A DNA stretch of 64,000 nt. Source: an uncultured Phycisphaerales bacterium (GTDB taxonomy: Bacteria > Planctomycetota > Phycisphaerae > Phycisphaerales > UBA1924). The DNA lies in NCBI GenBank assembly GCA_937871915.1, contig CALMPG010000016.1:1-64000 (forward strand), read 5' to 3'. Of the stretch, positions 8,645 to 18,500 are shown piece by piece; position 1 is the first letter of the stretch; every line of letters starts with the position of its first letter. The position numbers and the translations under genes are program-made. The notes beneath the pieces are model-generated. The model saw only the letters and a list, made by a program, of their open reading frames with translations, searched no databases and was not told the DNA's origin.

Positions 8645-10027
8645 TCACGCCGTCCGCCGCGGCCGCCCCGGCCACAGCAACCGCACCGGCCCCATCAGCC
8701 ACGTCGAAACCTCCGCCAGCGCGTGCAGCCGCAGTTTCAGCCGCAGCCGCCGCAGCGCCCCGTCGTCCGGGTCCACCAGCAGCGCCTGGTGCACCCAGTA
8801 CCGCGCCTTGGACCACTGCCCCTCGAGCATGCACGCCACCGCCATGTTGTGCAGCGCGGGCACGTACTTCGCATCGATCTTCAGCACCCGCCGGCACACA
8901 TCCATCCCCGCCTCCCGCTCGCCCAACTCAAAGAGCGACACGCTCAGCAAGTGCTGCGACGGCGCATCGTTCGGGTGCAGGTCCGCCAGCCGACCCAGCA
9001 CCCGCCGCGCCTCCCCCGTCATGCTCGCCGTCAGCAGCGTCCGCCCCAGGCTCTCCAGCGCATCGGCATCGAACGCCCCGGCGTTCTGGTTGAAGTCCTC
9101 CAGCTCCTGCATCAGCAGCTCTCGCGCCGCCTCCCCGTCCCCCTCGCCCCGCCGCTCCAAGAGCAGCCCCGCCAGCCGCCGGCGCGCCGGCGCATGCTTC
9201 TGATTCAGCCGCAGCACCACCGCAAACTGATCCCGCGCCGAGTCGATCAATCCCTGCCGCTCCGCCAGATCGGCGAGATAGAAGTGCGCATCCGGATTGT
9301 CCGTCTCCAGTTCAAGCACCCGCCGGAACTTCTCCCCCGCCTCCGGCAGCCGGTTCATCCGCACCAGCAGGCACCCGAGGTCCAGCAGCGTCGCGATGTC
9401 CCCCGGATCGTTGCGCAGCTCCCGCAGAAACAACTGCCGCGCCCGCTCCAGCCGCCCCGTCGCCGCGTACGCATCCGCCAGCCGCGCATGGATCCCCGGC
9501 AGCCCCGGGTCCAGCGTCGCCGCCTCCCGCAAGCACCACACCGCCTTCTCGTGCATCCCCCGCGCCAGCAGCGAATCCGCCAGAAACACGTACGCGTCCG
9601 GGTTCTTCGGGTCGCACTGCTGGGCCATGTAGAACATGACCTCAGCCTGCTCGTGGTCCCCCAGCCGCTGATACGCCTCCACCCGGTTCACAAACGACGC
9701 CGCGTTGTGCGCATCCAGCCGCTCGGCCCTCTCAAACCACCCGATCGCCTCCCGCGCCTGGTTCGTCCGCAGCAGGTTGATCCCCGCCATGATCGCGATC
9801 TGCGCATCATCCGGCTGCAGCGTGTGGCAATCCGCCAGCGCCCGCACCGCATCCTCATACCGCCCCGCCGCCTCCAGCGTCAGCGCCAGGTTGAAGTGCC
9901 ACTCCGCCCGCTCCGGATCGATCGCCAGCGCCTCCCGAAGCGCAGACTCCGCGTCCGCCCACCGCCCGGCCTCAAAGGCCTGGTGCGCCCGCTCCACGTG
10001 GCCCTCGGCATCGACCCAGTCGTTCAT
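8645..10027 (-). CDS. Tetratricopeptide repeat protein
   Basis: A 460-residue protein made almost wholly of TPR units with the usual spacing of about 34, for example A-E-W-H-F-N-L-A-L-T-L-E-A-A-G-R-Y and A-D-A-Y-A-A-T-G-R-L-E-R-A. There are at least ten units and no signal peptide, with a short hydrophobic stretch near the C-terminus (W-L-M-G-P-V-R-L-L-W). ATG 10027 (M-N-D-W-V-D-A-E) is preferred to the frame start at 10123, since the upstream residues are not TPR-like. TPR proteins are scaffolds. It sits between a membrane GT-C-like protein and a degenerate kinase, so a role in regulating surface biosynthesis is possible but unproven. Confidence 0.8.
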   Translation of the reverse strand: MNDWVDAEGHVERAHQAFEAGRWADAESALREALAIDPERAEWHFNLALTLEAAGRYEDAVRALADCHTLQPDDAQIAIMAGINLLRTNQAREAIGWFERAERLDAHNAASFVNRVEAYQRLGDHEQAEVMFYMAQQCDPKNPDAYVFLADSLLARGMHEKAVWCLREAATLDPGLPGIHARLADAYAATGRLERARQLFLRELRNDPGDIATLLDLGCLLVRMNRLPEAGEKFRRVLELETDNPDAHFYLADLAERQGLIDSARDQFAVVLRLNQKHAPARRRLAGLLLERRGEGDGEAARELLMQELEDFNQNAGAFDADALESLGRTLLTASMTGEARRVLGRLADLHPNDAPSQHLLSVSLFELGEREAGMDVCRRVLKIDAKYVPALHNMAVACMLEGQWSKARYWVHQALLVDPDDGALRRLRLKLRLHALAEVSTWLMGPVRLLWPGRPRRTA

Positions 10028-10119
10028 GCGCCGTCTTCCGTGACACGGACGATCCGCCGTCCATGTGTGATCCCATCCCAACCCGCGAATCCTAGCGGCC
10101 GCACCGCCGCCAGTATCCC

Positions 10120-11091
10120 TCACGAGCCGCGGGTGGTTTCCTGCCGCGCCTTCGCCGACCGATTCGTCGCCCGCGTGGCCCCGGACCGCAGATTCGTGGG
10201 GAGCGATCCCATCGCCGCCTCCGCCGTATCAAACCCCGCCGACGGGTCCAGCCCCCGATTCAGCCACGCATCCCACTTCGCATCCAGCCGACGCACCAGC
10301 CGCCCCGCAGGAATCAGCGGATGCTCCGCCCGAAGCCCCGTGATCAACTGATATCCGATTTCCACCACCGACCGGATCTCATCCCGCAGCGTCTCCATCG
10401 TCGGCCGCTGCCCGTTGTGCAGCGCCCGCGCCAGCCCATACAACTCCACAAGCAGCGACCCCCGCCGGTCCACCAGCACCTCATCCATCGAGATCGGCCC
10501 ATGGCACCCGACCGCCCGCGCCACCCCGCTCGTCGCGCCCGAAACCGCCGACACCCCATCAAACTGCTTCCCCGGCGGCGGCTGCAACGCCCCGCCCCCG
10601 TGCGCCAGCGCGATCACCTCGAACAACTGGTGCATCACCCGCTCCGCCTCCACCGGGCTCATCTGCCCGCCCTTCTCCCGCAAGAGCCGCGTCAGCGACC
10701 GAAGCCCATCCACATCCCCCGAAAACGGCGTGATCACCCACGCCTGCCCCGTGATGTCAAACGTGAACTGCTGGATCTTCAACGCATGCGGATGCTCCAG
10801 CAGCGCGGCCGACTCCACCGCCGCAATCAACCGCCCCTCCTCCGCCTTCCCACCCAGCGGCGCAAACCGATACGCCACATGGCTCGTCTGATGGTCCTCG
10901 TGCAGCGCCAGAAACCGGTCCGGCTGCGGCCGCGCCGAGAGCGACACCCGCCCCGCCCTCGCCGCCCGCTCCTCAAACGACATTGACGCACCACCCCCGC
11001 CGGCCCCGAACGCCACGGTGGGGCCAAGGTCGCGGGTAAGGATGTAGGGGCCGATGCGAGGCCGGTGTTGCAGGTCCACGATCACGAGCAA
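10120..11091 (-). CDS. Degenerate protein kinase-like protein (predicted pseudokinase)
   Basis: A 323-residue protein with the outline of a planctomycete Ser/Thr kinase: R-I-G-P-Y-I-L-T-R-D-L-G at the N-terminus, a hinge-like segment L-L-E-H-P-H-A-L-K-I-Q-Q-F then W-V-I-T-P-F, and a helical stretch ending I-A-L-A-H-G-G-G. Where H-R-D-x-K-x-x-x-N should be it reads H-G-P-I-S-M-D-E-V-L-V-D, and D-F-G is L-Y-G, so the catalytic Asp, Lys, Asn and the metal Asp are missing. It is probably a pseudokinase. The TTG start at 11091 is chosen because AAGGA lies 6 bases upstream; no ATG is suitable. The gene diverges from hppD. Confidence 0.6.
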   Translation of the reverse strand: MLVIVDLQHRPRIGPYILTRDLGPTVAFGAGGGGASMSFEERAARAGRVSLSARPQPDRFLALHEDHQTSHVAYRFAPLGGKAEEGRLIAAVESAALLEHPHALKIQQFTFDITGQAWVITPFSGDVDGLRSLTRLLREKGGQMSPVEAERVMHQLFEVIALAHGGGALQPPPGKQFDGVSAVSGATSGVARAVGCHGPISMDEVLVDRRGSLLVELYGLARALHNGQRPTMETLRDEIRSVVEIGYQLITGLRAEHPLIPAGRLVRRLDAKWDAWLNRGLDPSAGFDTAEAAMGSLPTNLRSGATRATNRSAKARQETTRGS

Positions 11092-11362
11092 GCGATCCTT
11101 TTTCCCACCCCCACCGATTCTTCACACTCCGCCCCTCCCGCCATTCCCTGAATCGGGCGGATGGGTCAGAGTTCCCCACATTGCCACCGCAGCGTTCAAT
11201 CGGGGAGGCGAGTGTAGGAACCACCCGAATCCCACACCACCACCCGGGGATTCACCCGGAACCCGCCCCGCGCGGCAGTGGAGAGGGGGCCGTGCACCAT
11301 CCTTTCCTAGAATGCCGCCCCGGGACACCCAACCGGGCCACCCCATTCGAGAGGAACGCGAC

Positions 11363-12613
11363 ATGGCCACCATCTCCTCCCAGTCCACCACCCACCCCGT
11401 CGCCGTCTCCCCCAAGCCCACCGACCCCCTCACCCTCATCGACGTCGACCACGTCCGCTTCTACTGCGGCAACGCCAAGCAGGCCGCCTACTTCTACTGC
11501 CACTGCTTCGGCTTCACCTGCGAGCAGGTCTCCGACCAGACCACCGGCTCCCGCGACGCGGCCCACTACTACCTCACCCAGGGCAACATCCGCTTCGTCC
11601 TCACCTCCGGCCTCACCAAAGACCACCCCGCCTCCCGCCACGTCGCCCTCTACGGCGACGGCGTCAAGGACGTCGCCTTCACCGTCCACGACGCCGCGGC
11701 CGCCTGGAAGCAGGCCGTCAAGAACGGCGGCACCTCCGCCCAGGACCCCACCGAGCACACCGACAAAGACGGCACGGTCATCACCGCCGCGATCAAGACC
11801 TACGGCGAGGTCATCCACACCTTCGTCCAGCGCCCTGGAGGGGGGGCCGATGGCAAGGGCCTCTACGCCCTCCCCAACATCAAGCAGGCCCACGGCACCG
11901 GCACCGGCCGCTTCATGCCCGGCTTCCAGCAAACCAAGCTCTTCAAGAACCTCAACGACCACAACGCCAAGCACCCCGCCGGCCTCAAGTACACCGACCA
12001 CCTCGTCGGCAACGTCGAGCTCGGCAAGATGAACCACTGGGTCAAGTTCTACGAGGATGTCCTCGGCTTCAAGATGTTCATGTCCTTCGACGACAAGGAC
12101 ATCGCCACCGACTACTCCGCCCTCATGTCCAAGGTCATGGCCTCCGGCCAGGGCCTCATCAAGATGCCCATCAACGAGCCCGCCCCCGGCAAGAAGAAGT
12201 CGCAGGTGCAGGAGTATCTCGACTGGCACAACAACACCCCCGGCGTCCAGCACCTCGCCCTCCGCACCGACGATGAACTCCACTCCATCGCCGCCCTCCG
12301 CTCCCGCGGCGTGGACTTCCTCTCCATCCCGGATTCCTACTACGAGCAATGCTGGAAGCGCATCGAGCCCATGCTCGCCGCCGCCGGAAAGTCCGTCAAG
12401 GAAGACCACCAGAAAGTCCGCGAACTCGGCATCCTCGTGGACGCCGACGATGAGGGCTACCTCCTCCAACTCTTCACCAAGCCCCTGCAGGACCGCCCCA
12501 CCCTCTTCTTCGAAATCATCTGCCGCCGCGGCTCCCAGGCCTTCGGCAAGGGCAACTTCAAGGCGCTGTTCGAGGCGCTGGAGTTGGAGCAGGAGAAGCG
12601 CGGGAATCTCTGA
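11363..12613 (+). CDS. hppD: 4-hydroxyphenylpyruvate dioxygenase
   Basis: A 416-residue protein with two vicinal-oxygen-chelate domains. It converts 4-hydroxyphenylpyruvate to homogentisate in tyrosine degradation, or as the first step towards tocopherol- or pyomelanin-type products. The three iron ligands are recognisable: His in L-K-Y-T-D-H-L-V-G-N, His in P-G-V-Q-H-L-A-L, and Glu in P-T-L-F-F-E-I-I-C-R. The C-terminal motif G-F-G-K-G-N-F appears as A-F-G-K-G-N-F-K-A-L-F-E. ATG 11363 has GAGGAA upstream. No homogentisate dioxygenase or other tyrosine-catabolism gene is adjacent. Confidence 0.92.
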   Translation: MATISSQSTTHPVAVSPKPTDPLTLIDVDHVRFYCGNAKQAAYFYCHCFGFTCEQVSDQTTGSRDAAHYYLTQGNIRFVLTSGLTKDHPASRHVALYGDGVKDVAFTVHDAAAAWKQAVKNGGTSAQDPTEHTDKDGTVITAAIKTYGEVIHTFVQRPGGGADGKGLYALPNIKQAHGTGTGRFMPGFQQTKLFKNLNDHNAKHPAGLKYTDHLVGNVELGKMNHWVKFYEDVLGFKMFMSFDDKDIATDYSALMSKVMASGQGLIKMPINEPAPGKKKSQVQEYLDWHNNTPGVQHLALRTDDELHSIAALRSRGVDFLSIPDSYYEQCWKRIEPMLAAAGKSVKEDHQKVRELGILVDADDEGYLLQLFTKPLQDRPTLFFEIICRRGSQAFGKGNFKALFEALELEQEKRGNL

Positions 12614-12624
12614 GTCCCGCTCCC

Positions 12625-12775
12625 CACGAGCCCCGAGCGTAAGCGAGCGGGTGCCTCGGTCTTCGCCCCAACGGGGCGACCGAATGTAGCCACGGGTGGA
12701 ACGACGGCGCTTCGCCGGAGTGGAACCCGTGGTACGGTGAACATTTGCCGTCTCGCCCCGAAGGGGCGAACGAAG
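12625..12775. repeat. Dispersed intergenic repeat (AYARGS type) with hairpins
   Basis: This stretch contains AGCCCCGAGCGTAAGCGAGC, whose complement is the CGCTTACGCTCGGGGCT word found scattered in planctomycete genomes, then CCCCAACGGGG, a pair of inverted CCACGGGT/ACCCGTGG words at about 12691-12731, and CGCCCCGAAGGGGCG. It is compound hairpin DNA with no coding signal, typical of REP-like intergenic repeats, and runs directly into 21-bp array 2. Confidence 0.6.
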
Positions 12776-12786
12776 CGTCCGGGGCG

Positions 12787-13038
12787 ATGCTCTTCCCGCC
12801 CCGCCGGATGCTCCATCGTCGCAGGACGATGCCCCATCCGGACCCGGCGATGGGGCATCGGGGCGAGGAGAAACTCCTTCGCGGCGGCACGATGCTCCGC
12901 AGGCTCGCAAAGATGCTCCATCGTCGCGGCAGGATGCTCCTCCGCGGCGGCAAGAAACCCCTCGGGCTCGGCAGGATGCTCCTCCGTGTCGGCGCGATGC
13001 TCCATCGTGCCGACAGGATGCTCCATCCCGGTGGCTCG
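12787..13038. repeat. Array 2: twelve 21-bp tandem repeats
   Basis: Twelve units begin at 12787 and every 21 bases through 13018, most starting ATGCTCC; three start AAAC or ATGG. The consensus is about ATGCTCCATCGTCGCGGCAGG. Read in any frame it gives heptads (plus: M-L-H-R-R-G-R; minus: G-A-S-C-R-x-D). No unit is interrupted and the phase is exact over 252 bp. The array shares the unit length and the ordered words ATG..CTC..CATCG..TCGC with array 1 at 1654-1884. I see no ribosome-binding site or domain, so I treat it as non-coding DNA. The remaining 13039-13282 shows nothing else. Confidence 0.85.
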
Positions 13039-13282
13039 AAACAGTTTCTGTGTGCGTCCGCGGAGCGATTACACCCCCTCCCGCGGCGTTTTCGCGCTGC
13101 TGGCGCCCACCCGCGGCCCCCGATCGCGGGACAGGGCGGCAGAGTTCAACTCCCGGGTTCACGCGGGCCGCGCGCGTCCGAGGGTCACGGCGCTGGGTCG
13201 AGGGTGGGGGGTTGGGGGGTGGGGGGGAGGAGAGTCTCCCCGGTGGGGCTACCCCGTATCGTTCCGCGACTGGAGGCCGGGC

Positions 13283-14437
13283 ATGAGCGGAGGCATGTTT
13301 CTAATGCGTGACGGCGGCGAACTTGTTGAGATGCGAGAGTCGCCGTACGACTCGGAGGACCAACTTCAGAAGTGGCTCGCCAGTCACCCCAATCTCCTCG
13401 CCGGGGATCAGGTCGATCCAGAGTTTCCGCGCCGCTGGCTTCTGGTACGTCGCGAGGCAGGCGTTCCGGGCGAGGAGGACGGCGGCAGCCGTTGGTCGCT
13501 GGACCACTTGTTCCTTGATCAGGATGCGATCCCGACGCTCATCGAGGTCAAGCGCCGTGCCGACACTCGAATTCGCCGTGAAGTCGTCGGACAGATGCTC
13601 GACTACGCCGCCAACGCGATGGTCTATTGGCCGGTGCAGACCATCAGGGCGATGTTCGAGGCGCGGTGCATCAAGGAGAGCATCGATCCCGCCGTGTGTC
13701 TGGCGTCGTTTCTCGGCGAGTCCGAGGACGCTTCACAGTTCTGGACCAAGGCGGATACGAACCTGCAGGCCGGTCGGGTGCGGCTCGTGTTTGTTGCCGA
13801 CGAGATACCGCGGGAGTTGCAACGGGTCATCGAGTTCCTGAACAACCAGATGCAGCATGCGGAGGTTCTGGGCGTGGAGGTGCGGCGATTCGAGGGGCCG
13901 CCCGGCACGGAGTTTCGCACGATCGTGCCCCGCGTGGTCGGCCAGACGGCGGAGGCTGAGCGAAGGAAGCGGCCGGGTGTGGTGAGGAATCCCGAGACTG
14001 TTTCCGCCGACGATCTTTTGAAACTTCTTGAGAACGCGGGTGGGCCGGCCCAGCGGGCCTTGGGCGAGCGGGTGTTGCAGTGGGCCGACCACCGCCGGCT
14101 GGAGCGTGGCGGCACCGCCGTCCAGATCATGTTCCGCGCCCGCGATGCCGCCGGGGAGATCTGCCGAGTCCTCGGCCTTCGCTACGAGCAGAAGGACTTG
14201 AAGCCGGCGCAGGGAATCCTGACGCTGCGGAAGGACATGCTCCAAAGGACGCAGGCGTTTGGTTCGGAGGATCGCTGGAAAGACCTGTTGAAACGACTAG
14301 GGGATGCCACTGGAGGGCATGTGCTGCGAACCGATGGGTGGTTTCCGTACATTCGCCTGGATCAAATCACGCCGGAGCAACTTGAGGCGGTCTTGATGGT
14401 TATGGATTGGGCTATCGAGGAAGTCCGGTCCCACTGA
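13283..14437 (+). CDS. PD-(D/E)XK nuclease-like protein
   Basis: A 384-residue protein. The N-terminal 120 residues have the PD-(D/E)XK fold signature seen in NucS/DUF91-like and related nucleases: Y-D-S-E-D-Q-L-Q-K-W-L, then S-L-D-H-L-F-L-D, then L-I-E-V-K-R-R-A-D-T, then R-R-E-V-V-G-Q-M-L-D-Y-A-A-N. Asp, Glu and Lys are the predicted metal-site residues and Gln the helix residue. The rest is unknown. ATG 13283 is chosen because GGAGG sits 8 bases upstream and it begins the conserved part; the open frame extends back through the repeat array and is not credible there. It may be a DNA-end or defence nuclease; substrate is unknown. Confidence 0.75.
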   Translation: MSGGMFLMRDGGELVEMRESPYDSEDQLQKWLASHPNLLAGDQVDPEFPRRWLLVRREAGVPGEEDGGSRWSLDHLFLDQDAIPTLIEVKRRADTRIRREVVGQMLDYAANAMVYWPVQTIRAMFEARCIKESIDPAVCLASFLGESEDASQFWTKADTNLQAGRVRLVFVADEIPRELQRVIEFLNNQMQHAEVLGVEVRRFEGPPGTEFRTIVPRVVGQTAEAERRKRPGVVRNPETVSADDLLKLLENAGGPAQRALGERVLQWADHRRLERGGTAVQIMFRARDAAGEICRVLGLRYEQKDLKPAQGILTLRKDMLQRTQAFGSEDRWKDLLKRLGDATGGHVLRTDGWFPYIRLDQITPEQLEAVLMVMDWAIEEVRSH

Positions 14438-14752
14438 GGGGTGCGAGTTTCATTGGGGGATGGTTGCAGGAAGGGGGCCGCCCCCGGGGGGGCCTGCACC
14501 GGCAGACCAACCAACCCCAAGATCAGGGCAGGGGCGCGAGTCGGCACGGTGCCCGGCAGTTGAGAAGCCCCGCCGTTTCCGGGTGCGACGTTCACCGGAG
14601 CGCCGCCGTGCGCTCGACACCGGCGTGGTGCGCCTTCCTGCGAATTCTCCGCCAACTCATAAAGTGCATCCGCATCGCCGCCGATTTCCTTCGCAGGTTG
14701 TATTTCTCACATGCGTGCCCCTCGCGGGCCGGAAAGGTTCAGGTGAAAGACT

Positions 14753-15472
14753 ATGGGCAACAACATGCCAACGAAGATCGGTGATCTCATCAACTGGTGC
14801 ACCGTCCACGTGGACCTGTGGTCCGTGAACGCCACCAGCGTGGGGCTGACCGCCGCGCAGGCCCTCCAGTTCAAGAACGCCGTCAACACCATGGTCTTGG
14901 CCAACTCGTCGGCCGAGGCCGCCCGCCAGGCCTCCAAGGACGCGACCATCACGCTCCAGACCAATGTTGATGTGGTCCGCACGCTCGGGGCGGCCTTCGT
15001 CGCTGTCATCAAGGGGTATGCCGAGACCACCAACAACAACAACGTCTACGCCCTCGGCGGCGTCTCGCCCAGCGACCCGCCCGGCGTCGTGCCCACGCCC
15101 GTGGCCCCCAACCAGTTCGGCGCGAGCATCAACCCCGACGGCTCGCTCACCGTCAAGTGGAAGGTCACCCAGCCTGCGGGGTGCACCAACGTGTCGTACT
15201 CCGTCTCGCGGCGGCTCAACGGGGGCACCGGCCCGTTCGTGCTGCTGGCCAACGAGGGGGGCCGCAACAAGTCGTTCGTCGATACCACGCTCCCCATCGG
15301 CGTGGACAAGGTCGAGTACATCGTCCAGCCCCGCCGCGGCGATGTCGCCGGCCCGCAGAGCACCGTGTTCATGGTGCAGTTCGGCTCGGTCGCGGGCGGC
15401 GGCGGCATGTCGATCACATCCACGGAGACGGGGCCGATCGACCTCGGGGCCAGCATGAAGATGGCCGCGTGA
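14753..15472 (+). CDS. FN3-domain protein with helical N-terminus (paralogue B)
   Basis: A 239-residue protein, paralogous to 2217-2909. It has a helical region (A-E-A-A-R-Q-A-S-K-D-A), E-T-T-N-N-N-N-V-Y-A-L-G-G, a Pro-rich linker and an FN3-like domain (S-L-T-V-K-W-K-V, S-R-R-L-N-G-G), ending M-K-M-A-A. There is no signal peptide. The leader GGAAAGGTTCAGGTGA before ATGGGCA matches that of paralogue A. An intrinsic terminator follows. The 315-bp gap upstream holds a GC-rich hairpin near 14475-14500 (GGGGGCC GCCCCC GGGGGGGCC) and otherwise nothing recognisable. Confidence 0.8.
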   Translation: MGNNMPTKIGDLINWCTVHVDLWSVNATSVGLTAAQALQFKNAVNTMVLANSSAEAARQASKDATITLQTNVDVVRTLGAAFVAVIKGYAETTNNNNVYALGGVSPSDPPGVVPTPVAPNQFGASINPDGSLTVKWKVTQPAGCTNVSYSVSRRLNGGTGPFVLLANEGGRNKSFVDTTLPIGVDKVEYIVQPRRGDVAGPQSTVFMVQFGSVAGGGGMSITSTETGPIDLGASMKMAA

Positions 15473-15515
15473 GGAAGAAGTGGCGAGGTGAGAGAGTGAC
15501 GAAGTGACAAAGACA

Positions 15516-15549
15516 GCGGCCCCGGGTCTGTTCGACCGGGGCCGCTTTT
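15516..15549 (+). terminator. Intrinsic terminator after FN3 paralogue B
   Basis: GCGGCCCCGG pairs with CCGGGGCCGC (10 bp) around a 10-nt loop and is followed by TTTT at 15546. It separates the FN3 gene from the convergent polA. Confidence 0.75.
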
Positions 15550-15577
15550 CGTTGGCGGGTGGTAGGAGCGGTAGGAG

Positions 15578-18500
15578 TTACTTCCCCTCATACCAGTTCC
15601 CCGCCCACCGCACATCCACCCTCAGCGGCACGCACAGCGAGATCCCCGGCGGATGCTCCATCATCTCCACCACCACCCGCGCGGCCTCCCCCGCCCCCGC
15701 CTCCGGACACTCGAACACCAACTCATCGTGGATCTGCAGCAGCATGCGAACTCCGCCAAGGTGCCGCGCGGCCACGTTCCCGGAGATTCTCCCGCCAGCG
15801 CCCTTGCCACCCCGACACCACGACACCTCGGCCCCTCTCCCGTGCAACTCCACCATCGCCACCTTGATCAGATCCGCCGCCGACCCCTGCACCACCGAGT
15901 TGATCGCCGTCCGCTCCGCAAACGCCCGCCGCGCCGGGATGGTTGATTCAATCTCCGGAATCGGCCGCCGCCGTCCCAGCATCGTCTGCACATACCCGAA
16001 CCGCTTGGCCTGCTCCACGCACTCCTGCAGAAACGTCGTGATCCCCGGAAACCGCTTCTTGTACCCCGTGATGATCTCGTCCGCCTGCGTGTTGGAAACC
16101 CCCAGCCGCCGCGCCAGTCCGAACGCCGTGATCCCGTACACGATCCCGAAGTTCACCATCTTCGCCCCGTTCCGCATCTCCCGCGTCACGCGCTCCAGCG
16201 GCACCCCGTTGATCTGCGCGGCCACCGCCGTGTGGATGTCCTGCCCCTCGTGGAACGCGGCGATCAGCGCGGGATCCCGCGACAGATGCGCCAGCAACCG
16301 CAACTCGATCTGCGAATAGTCCGCCGAGATCAGGACGTTCCCCTCCTCCGCAATGAACGCCTTCCGAATCTCCCGCCCCACATCCGTCCGGATCGGAATG
16401 TTCTGCAGGTTCGGATCCGACGAGGCCAGCCGCCCAGTCACGGCAACCGTCTGACTGAACGACGAGTGGATCCGCCCGCCGCCGAGCGAGCCCTCCGGAT
16501 AGATCTCCTCCGCCAGCGCCGACAGATACGTGTTCACCAGCTTCGACAACTCCCGGTGCTCGACGATCAACTTCGGGATCGGGTTGTTGATCTCCGGGTC
16601 CTCGGCCAGTTTCTCCAGCACCTCCGCATCCGTCGAGTGCCCCGTCTTGATCTTCTTGATCGATCGCAGCCCGAACCCCGCCCCGCCCTCGCCCTCCGTC
16701 GCCGTCGGCTTGTTGAACAGCACCGCCGCGAGTTGCTTGGGAGAGTCCGGGTTGAACGGCCGGTGCAGATGGTCCTCGGCATAGTCCACGATGGTCTTCC
16801 GCAACTCATCGATCCGCTTCTGCAGCCGCTGCCGCTGGCGATCCAGTTCCGCCTTGTCCACCCGGATGCCGTTCCATTCCAGTTCCGCCAGCACCTCCAC
16901 CAGCGGCATCTCCACCGTGGTGAACAACTCCCACAACTTCATGCTGTGCAGTTGCGGCAGCATCACCGCCCGCAGTTGCAGGGCCACATCCGCATCCTCC
17001 GCCGCGTACTGCGTCGCCTGCTCCAGCGGCACCGTGTCGAACGTCCGCTGGTCCTTCCCCGTGCCGATCAACTCCTTGATGGAGATGTTCGTCCGGTTCA
17101 GCAGCGCCAGGGCCAGCGAGTCCAGCCCGTGCGAAGAGCGATCGGCGTCGATCAGGAACGAGGCCACCATCGAGTCAAAGGCCGAGGCGGACGGCAAGGC
17201 GGAAGTGGGGGAGGTAGATTCAGCGAAGCACCCCGCCAGCCGGATCCCCGCCGTCCGCAGCACCAGCATGTCGAACTTCAGGTTGTGCCCGCACTTGAGG
17301 ATCGCCGGGTCCTCCAGCACCGGCCGAAGCGCGCCCACCACCGTCGCCTCGTCCATGTGCTCCTTCGGCGTCGGCGATCGCACCGGGATGTACACCCCCG
17401 TGCCGGTCCTGGTGGACAGGCACACACCGCACATCGGATCGCGCAGCGGGGCCAGCCCCATCGTCTCCGTGTCGATCGACACGCACTCGACCTCCCGCAT
17501 CTCCGCCACCAGCGCCTTCAGTTCCTTGGGCGTGGTGATGCACCGATACGCGCCCGACTGCGGCATGCGGACCGGCGCTGGTCCGCCAATGTCCGACGCG
17601 GACTGATCAAACAACCCACCAAACAGCCCGCCCCCGCCCTCCGCTACGGCCTTCGACTTGGTCGGCTTCGGCGCGGCCGCCTCCGGCCCCATCACCGCCG
17701 ACCGGCCAAGGTCCTGCCCGCTCTCCTGCTTCGGACCAATCGGCTCCCCCATCAGCGCCCGCACCTCATCCTGGTATCGATTGAACCCGAGCGTCTTGAG
17801 CACCGGGATCAACTTACCCAGCCTGAACTTCGTGGTATCCGCCGCGCCAAGGTCGAGCTCCGCGGGCGCATCGTGGCGCAGCGAGACCAGTTCGCGCGAC
17901 AGGGGCAGCCGCGGCGCGGCGGCCCGGATGTTCTCCAGACGCTTGCCCGCGATCTTCGACTTCTCCTTGGCCGCCTCCAGCAGCACCGCGTCGAGCGTGC
18001 CGTACTCGGCGATGAGTTGGGCCGCGGTCTTGGGGCCGACGCCCTCAACACCCGGCACGTTGTCCACGTTGTCGCCCATGATGGCGAGATAGTCGATGAC
18101 CTGCTCGGGCGTGAGGCCGGTCTGGGCCTTCCACACCTCGGCGGTGATCTCCTCGTCCTTGTGCACGTCGTAGAGCGAGACGTGGTCGTTCACGAGCAGT
18201 TGCTTGAGGTCCTTGTCCTTGCTGATGATGCGGATGCGCAGGTCGGGGTGCGCGGCCCGCAGGCGCGTCACCAGCGTCGCGATCACATCATCGGCCTCGA
18301 ACCCCTCGGCTCCGACTATCGGCACGCCGACGGCCCTGAGCGTCTCCAGGCACCGGTCCACCTGGATGCCCAGGTCCTCCGGGGGCGGCGGTCGGTGGGC
18401 CTTGTAGTCCGGGTACAACTGCGATCGGAACGTGCCGCGGTCGCCGGAGACATCCAGCGTGACGGCGACATACTCGGGCTTGCCGCCGAGTTTCCCCTCG

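Noticed and set aside
12457-13026. Heptad-repeat protein on either strand of array 2
   Set aside because: All frames give heptads because the unit is 21 bp; no ribosome-binding site, no hydrophobic or coiled-coil pattern of its own.
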